The notes under the pieces: generated by a model
Told to the model about the DNA's origin: nothing
What the model saw: the letters and a program-made list of their open reading frames with translations, nothing else
The model's database searches: none
Shown: positions 1 through 6,295 of the stretch, piece by piece
Layout: every line of letters starts with the position of its first letter
Position numbering within the stretch: position 1 is the stretch's first letter
Source of the DNA: Kiritimatiellia bacterium
GTDB taxonomy: Bacteria; Verrucomicrobiota; Kiritimatiellia; RFP12; UBA1067
Reading direction: 5' to 3'
DNA length: 12,640 nt
NCBI GenBank assembly: GCA_017648225.1
Contig: JAGCJE010000113.1
Coordinates: forward strand, 1 to 12,640
Translations under genes and position numbers: made by a program

Positions 1-564
1 GACGGTAAGAGTTATGTTATCAGGCTTGAACTTTCGCATACTGGCGAGTCCTTGAAGCCCTGGGCCGATCTTATTCTCGCTCCGCCGCGTCCGCGCGTTT
101 TCAAGAGGCTTCTCCCGCAGCTCGCCGCGATGGGGGTCGGCGATATTGTTCTCGTTGGCGCTAAAAAGGTCGAGAAGGCGTTCTGGGGTGCGACGGTGCT
201 GAAGGAGGAGAATTACCGTCCGCTTCTCGTCGACGGGCTCATGCAGTCTGGTACGACGATCGTTCCGCGCTTAGAGCTCAGGCGCAATTTCGTCAGGTTT
301 ATCCGCGAAGAGCTCGATTCGCTTTATCCGGACTCGACGCGCATCGTCGCCCATCCGTACAACGCCGAACCGATCGGCGATCCGCCGGAAGGTCGTCTTC
401 TGATAGCGATCGGCCCCGAGGGCGGCTGGACCGGCGATGAAGTTGAACTTTTGAAATCAAAAGGTTTTCAGTGCCGCTCTCTCGGCGGAAGAATTTTAAG
501 AACAGATACGGCGACGATCGCGTTGCTGGCAAAATTAAACAACGAAAAAGCAGAAGGAAAATAG
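1..564 (+). CDS. rsmE: RsmE, 16S rRNA (uracil-1498-N3)-methyltransferase, 5'-truncated
   Basis: The frame is open from base 1, so the gene starts upstream of the window; 187 residues are visible against roughly 240 for the family. RsmE uses SAM to methylate N3 of U1498 in 16S rRNA in the cytoplasm. What is seen is the C-terminal SPOUT (trefoil-knot) domain with its signatures: IGPEGGWT followed by an acidic helix (about residues 136-150 of the visible part), then the LGGRILRTDTA knot motif near the end. These are the SAM-binding loops of RsmE. The missing N-terminal part would be the PUA-like RNA-binding domain; the first visible residues (DGKSYVIRLEL) look like its last strand. The TTG at 52 is an internal Leu codon, not the start. 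The stop is 2 bases before argF, so the two are probably co-transcribed. Confidence 0.93.
   Translation, partial: DGKSYVIRLELSHTGESLKPWADLILAPPRPRVFKRLLPQLAAMGVGDIVLVGAKKVEKAFWGATVLKEENYRPLLVDGLMQSGTTIVPRLELRRNFVRFIREELDSLYPDSTRIVAHPYNAEPIGDPPEGRLLIAIGPEGGWTGDEVELLKSKGFQCRSLGGRILRTDTATIALLAKLNNEKAEGK
552..558 (+). promoter_or_regulatory. Shine-Dalgarno of argF
   Basis: AGAAGGA lies 8 bases before the ATG at 567, inside the last codons of rsmE. It decides the argF start: the frame is open further upstream (a GTG at 471), but only the ATG at 567 has a ribosome-binding site, and it gives the normal family length. Confidence 0.75.
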
Positions 565-566
565 AA

Positions 567-1571
567 ATGTTGAAATGGATGGATTCTTTGCGTAACCGCT
601 CGCTTATGCGTTTAGCGTCGTTCACCGACGAGGAGATGCTCGATCTCGTCGACCTCGCCGCCCAGCTCAAGGCCCGCCGCGCGGCCGGCGTCAGGGGCGA
701 TCTTCTCAAACGCAAGAATATCGCGCTCATTTTCGAGAAGTCCTCGACCCGTACCCGCAATTCGTCCATCATCGCCGTGCGCGATGAAGGCGGCGGCGCC
801 GAATATCTGACGCGCCCCGACATCCACTTCGGAAAGAAGGAGTCGGTTAAGGATACGGCCCGCGTTCTCGGCCGCATCTACGACGGAATCCTCTTCCGCG
901 GATTTTCCCAGAAAACCTGCGAAGAGCTCGCCGAATATTCCGGCGTTCCCGTCTGGAACGGTCTTACCGACGATTACCATCCGACCCAGATTCTCGCCGA
1001 TCTTCTGACGATAAAGGAGACGTTCGGCTCACTTAAGGACTGCACGGTCGCGTACGTCGGCGACGGCCGCAACAACGTCGCAAATTCGCTTATGATGGGT
1101 TGCGCCAAGGCGGGCGTGAGATACGTCTGCTGCACGCCGAAGGAGCTCTGGCCGGACGAGGCCGTTCTCGCCGAGGCCGAGGAGGTCGCCAAGCGCAACG
1201 GTGTCGACATCCGCGTTTTCGACGATCCCGTAAAGGGCGTCAAGGGCGCGAACGTCCTTTACACCGACGTTTGGGTTTCGATGGGCGAGGAGTCGAAGAC
1301 GGCTGAGCGCATCAAGATGCTCCGCCCCTATCAGATCAATATGGATCTTATGCGCGCTACCGGCAATATTGACGGCAAGCTCATGTTCCTCCACTGCCTG
1401 CCGGCATTCCACGACTTCAATACGGATGTCACGAAGGATACGGGCGCTCTTGAGGTTACGGACGAGGTTTTCGAGTCGAAGTATTCCAAGGTCTTCGATG
1501 AATCCGAAAACCGCATGCATACGATTAAGGCGCTTTTCGTTTCGGCCCTCTGCGACCGCGCGACAATTTAA
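567..1571 (+). CDS. argF: Ornithine carbamoyltransferase
   Basis: This enzyme transfers the carbamoyl group from carbamoyl phosphate to ornithine to form citrulline, in arginine synthesis (ArgF) or, run in reverse, in arginine catabolism (ArcB). The 334 residues match the usual length. Visible motifs are the carbamoyl-phosphate loop STRTR (60-64), FRGFSQ (110-115), HPTQ (138-141), the ornithine-side DVWVSMG with D234 and the SMG loop at 238-240, and HCLPAFH (276-282). The stretch after STRTR reads NSSII rather than the common CAFEV, which is unusual but outside the core motif. The ATG at 567 is chosen from its Shine-Dalgarno and length. It sits between rsmE (2-base gap) and the peptidase (11-base gap). 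No arginine-deiminase genes are near, so the anabolic role is favoured but not proven. Confidence 0.95.
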   Translation: MLKWMDSLRNRSLMRLASFTDEEMLDLVDLAAQLKARRAAGVRGDLLKRKNIALIFEKSSTRTRNSSIIAVRDEGGGAEYLTRPDIHFGKKESVKDTARVLGRIYDGILFRGFSQKTCEELAEYSGVPVWNGLTDDYHPTQILADLLTIKETFGSLKDCTVAYVGDGRNNVANSLMMGCAKAGVRYVCCTPKELWPDEAVLAEAEEVAKRNGVDIRVFDDPVKGVKGANVLYTDVWVSMGEESKTAERIKMLRPYQINMDLMRATGNIDGKLMFLHCLPAFHDFNTDVTKDTGALEVTDEVFESKYSKVFDESENRMHTIKALFVSALCDRATI

Positions 1572-1582
1572 AGGATTTGAAA

Positions 1583-3469
1583 ATGCAGAATTTTCCCGAC
1601 TGGAACCGGTTCACTCCTCAGTTCGTCGAGGCGCGGATGCCCGAACTTCTCGCCGCCGCCGATAAGGCCGTCGCTGATATCGAGAACTTAAATCCGTCTT
1701 CCTACGACGAGCTGATTCCGAAACTCGACGACGCCACGAGAGAAGTCGGTCGGATGTGGGGCATGCTCACTCACATGACTTCCGTCATGAATTCAGAAGA
1801 GTGGCGGAAACTCGAAGAGAAATTCCAGCCGGGAATGATCGCGTTTTCACTCCGCACCGCCCAGTCAGAAAAGATTTACAGCGCCGCGAAGAAGATTCTC
1901 GATTCGTCCGTGTTCGAGGGTGAAACGGGCGCGACAAAAAAGCGCATCTTAAATGAGATGGTGAAGTCCGCCGAACACGCGGGCATTGCGCTAAAGGGCG
2001 AAAAGCGCGAACGCTTCAATGCGATACGCGCGGAACTCGCGAAGCTCGCGATGGATTTTTCAAACGCCGTTCTCGACGCGACGAACGCGTTCAAGTACGA
2101 AAAGAACGGCGTAAACTACACGATCGACGACGCTAATTATCCTCAGACGATGAAGGAATGCGCCGATCGTGAAGTGCGTGAAGTTCTTTACCGCGCCCGC
2201 GCATCGCGCGCCGGCGACAATACGCCGCGCATCACGAAAATTCTCGCATTGAAGCGCGAACTCGCGGCGCTTCTCGGATTTGAAGATTACGCGGCGCTTT
2301 CGATCGACGCGAAGTCGGCACCTTCGGTGAAAGCCGTTTACGACATGTTCGACGAGCTTGATTCGGCGACGGTGAAAATCGCCGAAGAGGAGAAGAAGGA
2401 GCTCGAATCTCTTGCGGCTGAATTTCTCGGTGAAGGCGTCAAGGCAGAACCGTGGGATTTCGCTTTTCTCGCGGAGCGCCTGAGAGAGAAAAAGTATTCC
2501 TACAGCGAAGAGGAACTCAAGAAGTATTTCGAGGTAGAGGATGTGTTCGCAGGGCTCTTTAAAATGACGAAGTTTCTCTTCGGAGTTGACGTTGTCGAAT
2601 TGAAGGGAGACGACAAGCCGAGCGTATGGCATGAAGACGTCAGATTCTTCGCGCTTAAGGAAAATGGAGAGGATATCGCATGGTTCTATGCCGATCCTTT
2701 CGTCCGCAACGGGCTTAAGCGCGGCGGAGCGTGGATGAACGAATTCGGCAACCGTAACGATAGGCTCGGTCTTAAGCCTGTCGCGCTTATGGCGCTTAAT
2801 TTTCCTGAGCGTGACAAGAACGGAAAGTGCTATCTTCCTTTCCGTGAAGTCGAAACGGTGTTCCACGAGTTCGGCCACGCGCTTCAGTGCATGCTTACGC
2901 GCGTCGGTGAAGAGGACGCCGCGGGCATCAATCTCGTCGAATGGGACGCCGTCGAAGTCGCCAGCCAGTTTATGGAGAACTGGTGTCTCGACGACCGTAC
3001 GGGGCTCGTCGTTCCAGAAGACCTTAAAAAGCGCGTTCTCGCGGCGAAGAATTTCAGAGCCGCGTCGTTCTGCCGCCGTCAGCTCGCGCTCGGTAAGACA
3101 GACATGGATCTTTATACCGCGAAAGCAGAAGTCGATCATGATGCGGTGAAACGCGATGTATTCACCCATTTCGGCATGCCGCTTACGGACGACGACCGCT
3201 TTTTGTGCTCGTTCACACATATTTTCGGCGGAGGGTACGCGGCTGGATATTACAGCTACAAGTGGTCCGAGATCATGAGCGCCGACGCGTACGGCGCGTT
3301 CGAGGAGGCTGGGCTCGATAACGACGAGGCTGTTCAGGCGGTAGGACGCAGACTGCGCGAGACGATCTACGGCCTCGGCGGATCTAAGAGCGCCTATGAC
3401 GTCTTTATAGAATTCCGCGGACGCAAGAGCGACGTGAAGGCGCTTTTAAGGCAGCAGGGTCTCGGTTGA
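1583..3469 (+). CDS. prlC: M3 family oligopeptidase (oligopeptidase A / PrlC-like)
   Basis: This is a zinc metallopeptidase of family M3, which in characterised members degrades short peptides, including cleaved signal peptides, in the cytoplasm. It has 628 residues, somewhat shorter than E. coli PrlC (about 680), and no signal peptide. The zinc site is complete: HEFGH at 428-432 supplies two His ligands and the catalytic Glu, and the third ligand is probably E458 in DAVEVASQ. The substrate-binding Tyr/Gly-rich loop GGGYAAGYYSYKW (Y552, Y556, Y557) is typical of the PrlC/thimet group. The N-terminal half is helical and charged, as expected for the lid over the active-site channel. AAAGGA at 1570-1575 precedes ATG 1583 by 7 bases; a TTG two codons upstream is less likely. 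It is the last gene of the rsmE-argF unit. The exact subfamily (PrlC versus dipeptidyl carboxypeptidase Dcp) is inferred. Confidence 0.92.
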   Translation: MQNFPDWNRFTPQFVEARMPELLAAADKAVADIENLNPSSYDELIPKLDDATREVGRMWGMLTHMTSVMNSEEWRKLEEKFQPGMIAFSLRTAQSEKIYSAAKKILDSSVFEGETGATKKRILNEMVKSAEHAGIALKGEKRERFNAIRAELAKLAMDFSNAVLDATNAFKYEKNGVNYTIDDANYPQTMKECADREVREVLYRARASRAGDNTPRITKILALKRELAALLGFEDYAALSIDAKSAPSVKAVYDMFDELDSATVKIAEEEKKELESLAAEFLGEGVKAEPWDFAFLAERLREKKYSYSEEELKKYFEVEDVFAGLFKMTKFLFGVDVVELKGDDKPSVWHEDVRFFALKENGEDIAWFYADPFVRNGLKRGGAWMNEFGNRNDRLGLKPVALMALNFPERDKNGKCYLPFREVETVFHEFGHALQCMLTRVGEEDAAGINLVEWDAVEVASQFMENWCLDDRTGLVVPEDLKKRVLAAKNFRAASFCRRQLALGKTDMDLYTAKAEVDHDAVKRDVFTHFGMPLTDDDRFLCSFTHIFGGGYAAGYYSYKWSEIMSADAYGAFEEAGLDNDEAVQAVGRRLRETIYGLGGSKSAYDVFIEFRGRKSDVKALLRQQGLG

Positions 3470-3483
3470 GGGATATGTTTCGT

Positions 3484-3514
3484 TTTACACGAATCGGCTA
3501 TATTATGGTATAAT
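3484..3514 (+). promoter_or_regulatory. Sigma-70-type promoter of the secretin gene, predicted leaderless
   Basis: TTTACA (3484-3489) and a perfect TATAAT (3509-3514) are separated by 19 bases. The spacer is a little long, but both hexamers are strong. The -10 box ends 6 bases before the ATG at 3521, which puts the expected transcription start at or next to the A of the start codon. No Shine-Dalgarno is present before this ATG, which agrees with a leaderless mRNA. An imperfect palindrome (TTCGT, 5-base loop, ACGAA; 3479-3493) overlaps the -35 box and could be an operator or chance. Confidence 0.6.
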
Positions 3515-3520
3515 TAAACA

Positions 3521-5218
3521 ATGAATTTGCGATATTTTTCGATATATTCCGTTATATTGGCGGTTACTGTCTTTAACGCGTCGAATTTAGAGGCTGAAAC
3601 AGCCGATTCTGTCAATGCAGCAGAGCCGGTTTTGGAATCTGCCGAGATTTCCACAAATTCAATAACGCTCGATCCAAATACGATTTCATTAGCGACTGTT
3701 GATGTTTTTGCGTCTGATCCAATCGTTAAACTAGCCCAATCCGTCGGTACCGCCGCCGTGGCGGCGCAGGTCGCGGAAGAAGCCAGATTAAAGGCCGAGG
3801 GCGAAGAGAAGTCCGCCAAAGAGGCGAAAGAAGAGGCCGATTTAAAAAGACGCAGGATCACATCGCGCGTTTTTAGGCTTAACAACGTAAGCGCTGATGA
3901 AGTGGCCAACAGGCTTAATACGATGTGGACAGGCGATTTCGGCGTTACGTGGAAAGTCTCTAAAATAGCCCAGGCATTCACCGAATCGAACTGTGTGGTC
4001 GTCACCGCGCCAGCGATGATTCTCGACGCCTGTGCCGAGATTATCCGCAATATAGATGTTGAGGTTCCTCAGGTCTATATTGAAGCGCGATTCATCGAAC
4101 TTTCCAACAACGCCTCACATAAACTCGGTATCGACTGGCAGATGTTAGACGGGATGAAGGGCTCTCTTGCTCTTGAGGCAGGTTGGAACGAACGCAAAAT
4201 GGACGGAGTTTCTTCGTATAGAAGTTCGGACGGATCTTATGAAATCGGAACGTTAAAGGATGTAAACGGCAATGTAATAGAGCCGAGTCAAAAGTCCGCG
4301 AACCTTTCATACGTCAACGGCACGATAGGAATGTCGGAGCTTTCGCTCATACTCCGCGCGCTTGAATCGAGCGAAGACGCGAGAACTTTCTCCAATCCCA
4401 AGATTATCGTATCGTCCGGCAAGAAGGCGACAGTCGATATGACGACGAAATATCCGAACGTCACGATTTCGGCGAAGCGTACGACGAGCGGGAGTTCCGA
4501 TTCTCTCGACCTTTCGATGAACATGGCGGCGATTCCGGGTGAAGACAAGTTCATGTTCGCAAAGGAAGCCTTCTTCAGCTGGGGTATTGAACTTGAGGTG
4601 ACGCCCCGCATAAGTTCAAACGGGCTTATCAACGTTTCGATCGTTCCCACGATTTCAAGCCTTACGGATTGGGTTACCGCGGGCGCGAGCGATACCACCG
4701 ACAAAAAGGACAACAACGCAGGAACTTATTCCGCTAAATATCCCGTCATAGACGTTCAGCGGCTTGTGACGGAATTCAATATGGCGTCAGGTTCAACGGC
4801 TGTTATCGGTGGACTTTCGCTTACGGTCGAAACCCAAAAGGATAATGGCATACCGTGGCTTAGAGACGTATGGTGGATTGGTCCAAAGCTTTTTGGGTCG
4901 AAGGTTCGTGTTAAGGAACAGCGCGAGATTATAGTTTTCGTTACTGTTGGGATAGTTGACCCCAAGAATATCCAGAAGGACGCGGGGCTGCCGAAAAATG
5001 CCGTTCTCGGTCGACAGTATACGAATGACACGAGGCGGGAGCCCGGCGACAGAAAAAGAACGCTGGCGGAGGGTATGAGGTCGCTGGACTTGAGAAGTCT
5101 TGAAGAGCAGTATGCCGATCCCAGACGGACGAACAGGGTTGAAAAATCCTCTTTCACGGTGCCTATTCCTTTCACTAAGGATCCGAATTACAAATCTAAA
5201 AATAACAACAACAACTAA
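3521..5218 (+). CDS. Secretin-domain outer-membrane protein (GspD/PilQ superfamily)
   Basis: Secretins form multimeric gated channels in the outer membrane for type II/III secretion or type IV pili. This 565-residue protein begins with a hydrophobic signal peptide (about residues 1-25, cleavage plausible after LEA). An Ala/Lys/Glu-rich charged segment follows (about 70-112, possible coiled coil or linker). Next comes one N1-like domain (about 113-180, RVFRLNNVSADEVANRL) and the secretin beta domain (about 183-480). The beta domain opens with VPQVYIEARFIEL and contains SNPKIIVSSGKKA, an IELEVTPRIS segment, SGSTAVIGGL and a closing EIIVFVTVGIVDP strand. The C-terminal tail (about 481-565) is polar and ends in five Asn. 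GspD has four N domains, so the N-terminal part here is much reduced. No ATPase, inner-membrane platform or pseudopilin gene is adjacent, so its partners are unknown. Its first 250 bases are AT-richer than neighbouring genes. It is probably co-transcribed with the DUF481 gene. Confidence 0.88.
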   Translation: MNLRYFSIYSVILAVTVFNASNLEAETADSVNAAEPVLESAEISTNSITLDPNTISLATVDVFASDPIVKLAQSVGTAAVAAQVAEEARLKAEGEEKSAKEAKEEADLKRRRITSRVFRLNNVSADEVANRLNTMWTGDFGVTWKVSKIAQAFTESNCVVVTAPAMILDACAEIIRNIDVEVPQVYIEARFIELSNNASHKLGIDWQMLDGMKGSLALEAGWNERKMDGVSSYRSSDGSYEIGTLKDVNGNVIEPSQKSANLSYVNGTIGMSELSLILRALESSEDARTFSNPKIIVSSGKKATVDMTTKYPNVTISAKRTTSGSSDSLDLSMNMAAIPGEDKFMFAKEAFFSWGIELEVTPRISSNGLINVSIVPTISSLTDWVTAGASDTTDKKDNNAGTYSAKYPVIDVQRLVTEFNMASGSTAVIGGLSLTVETQKDNGIPWLRDVWWIGPKLFGSKVRVKEQREIIVFVTVGIVDPKNIQKDAGLPKNAVLGRQYTNDTRREPGDRKRTLAEGMRSLDLRSLEEQYADPRRTNRVEKSSFTVPIPFTKDPNYKSKNNNNN

Positions 5219-5222
5219 GGAG
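5216..5222 (+). promoter_or_regulatory. Shine-Dalgarno of the DUF481 gene overlapping the secretin stop
   Basis: TAAGGAG includes the TAA stop of the secretin gene (5216-5218) and lies 4 bases before the ATG at 5227. Ribosomes ending on the secretin gene stand on this site, which suggests translational coupling of the pair. Confidence 0.7.
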
Positions 5223-5226
5223 ATAA

Positions 5227-6243
5227 ATGAAGTTGAAAACACTGATGATGGCGGCGACGATTGTTTTTTCCGCTACGGTTATGGCCGACAAGGTCGTTCT
5301 CGTTTCGGGATCGCAACTTACAGGTAAGGCCGGCGATGTTGTAGGCGATTCTATCAAGTTCGTTTCCGACGATCTCGGAGAGGTGGTGATAAAACTCGAC
5401 AAGATCAAAACTCTCGAATCCTCACGGGAACATGTCGTTCAATATACAGATCTTACCACCGAGAAGAAGTCTCTTGCCGTCAAGGATGGGGCTTTCGTTG
5501 AAGGTGAGAAGAAATTGGATATGTCAAATGTCAAAGCCGTCGATCCTGTTGTCGAGACGTGGCACGGAAGCGTCAATCTCGCGGCCTCGATGGCGCGCGG
5601 CAATACCGTTTCCGAAAATGCGAGCCTCACGGCCGATCTGAGCCGTCGTTGGGAAAAGCATCGTTTCACGTCCGCTCTCGGATATTATTTCGCCCAGAGC
5701 GGCGATACGAAGGCCGATAAGCAGAAAACGGAAAACCGTTTTGAACTTTCCGCTCAGGAGGACTATTTCTTCTTTACGAAGCTTTACGGTTACGTGAACG
5801 GCAAGTACGAAATCGATCAGATCATGGATCTCGATTATCGTATCCGTCTCGGCGCCGGTCTCGGTTACCAGTGGCTCGAGGGTGTTGATGTCGCCGGGCT
5901 TGGCAAGATGAGCTTCAATCAGGAAGTCGGCGGAACATGGGTCAAAGAGAGGTATGCCCACAGCTATGGCGATGATTTTGCGACCGTCCGCTACGCCCAT
6001 CATTACACCTGGGATTTTGCGAAGACCGAAGGTCTTAAGTTCTTCCACAATTTCGAGTATCTTCCCGATCTCTCCGATTTTGCCGAGAACTACATTATTG
6101 ACGCTGATATCGGTCTTTCGTGGGCGTTCAGCGCGAATTGGCAGTTCCTCGCCAAGTTCGAGTGGGATTACAAGAGCCAGGTTGCCGAAGGCGTCAAGCA
6201 CAGCGATTTGAGGTATATCCTCGGCCTTGGCTACAAGTGGTGA
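5227..6243 (+). CDS. DUF481 family outer-membrane beta-barrel protein
   Basis: The 338-residue protein has a Sec signal peptide (about 1-20, cleavage after VMA). It then has an N-terminal beta-rich region (about 21-108) containing VVLVSGSQLTGK and similar short strands, and a C-terminal DUF481 barrel (about 112-338). The barrel shows alternating aromatic and polar strands such as HGSVNLAASMARGNT, RFTSALGYYF and LRYILGLGYKW. It ends on a Tyr-Lys-Trp strand, and a C-terminal aromatic residue is the usual BAM-recognition signature of outer-membrane proteins. The family resembles YdiY, a salt-induced E. coli protein of unknown function. The N-terminal segment looks like the dGxxltGxv small beta domain often found before such barrels. 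It follows the secretin gene by 8 bases. No substrate or channel role can be assigned from sequence. Confidence 0.85.
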   Translation: MKLKTLMMAATIVFSATVMADKVVLVSGSQLTGKAGDVVGDSIKFVSDDLGEVVIKLDKIKTLESSREHVVQYTDLTTEKKSLAVKDGAFVEGEKKLDMSNVKAVDPVVETWHGSVNLAASMARGNTVSENASLTADLSRRWEKHRFTSALGYYFAQSGDTKADKQKTENRFELSAQEDYFFFTKLYGYVNGKYEIDQIMDLDYRIRLGAGLGYQWLEGVDVAGLGKMSFNQEVGGTWVKERYAHSYGDDFATVRYAHHYTWDFAKTEGLKFFHNFEYLPDLSDFAENYIIDADIGLSWAFSANWQFLAKFEWDYKSQVAEGVKHSDLRYILGLGYKW

Positions 6244-6285
6244 TTAGCAGTTAGTGATTAGTCGTTAGTGGCTAGTCGTTAGACA
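6244..6285 (+). repeat. Degenerate heptad tandem repeat (TTAGNNN x6)
   Basis: Directly after the DUF481 stop, six units of exactly 7 bases follow each other: TTAGCAG, TTAGTGA, TTAGTCG, TTAGTGG, CTAGTCG, TTAGACA. TAG (and TAA or TAG on the reverse strand) recurs every 7 bases, so stops fall in all six frames within about 21 bases. The array fills most of the 52-base gap before the radical SAM gene. It resembles the short heptanucleotide arrays (STRR) described in cyanobacteria in period only. No hairpin or terminator is visible here. Confidence 0.8.
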
Positions 6286-6295
6286 ACAGAGTAGG

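Noticed and set aside
471..566. N-terminal extension of argF from a GTG at 471
   Set aside because: It would overlap rsmE by 94 bases with no ribosome-binding site. ATG 567 has one and gives the family length.
2060..3220. Long open frame on the reverse strand (386 codons) opposite the M3 peptidase gene
   Set aside because: Its translation shows no fold or family signal and is a mirror of the codon bias of the peptidase, whose zinc motif and length are clear.
3470..3500. Rho-independent terminator after the M3 peptidase gene
   Set aside because: The only inverted repeat has 5-base arms, is not GC-rich and has no T-run after it. I see no convincing terminator.
3521..5218. A complete type II secretion or type IV pilus locus
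   Set aside because: Only the secretin is present; neighbours on both sides are housekeeping or unrelated genes.
6244..6285. Heptad array considered as a CRISPR or transcription terminator
   Set aside because: Units are 7 bases with no spacers, and there is no inverted repeat or T-run. It is a short tandem repeat only.
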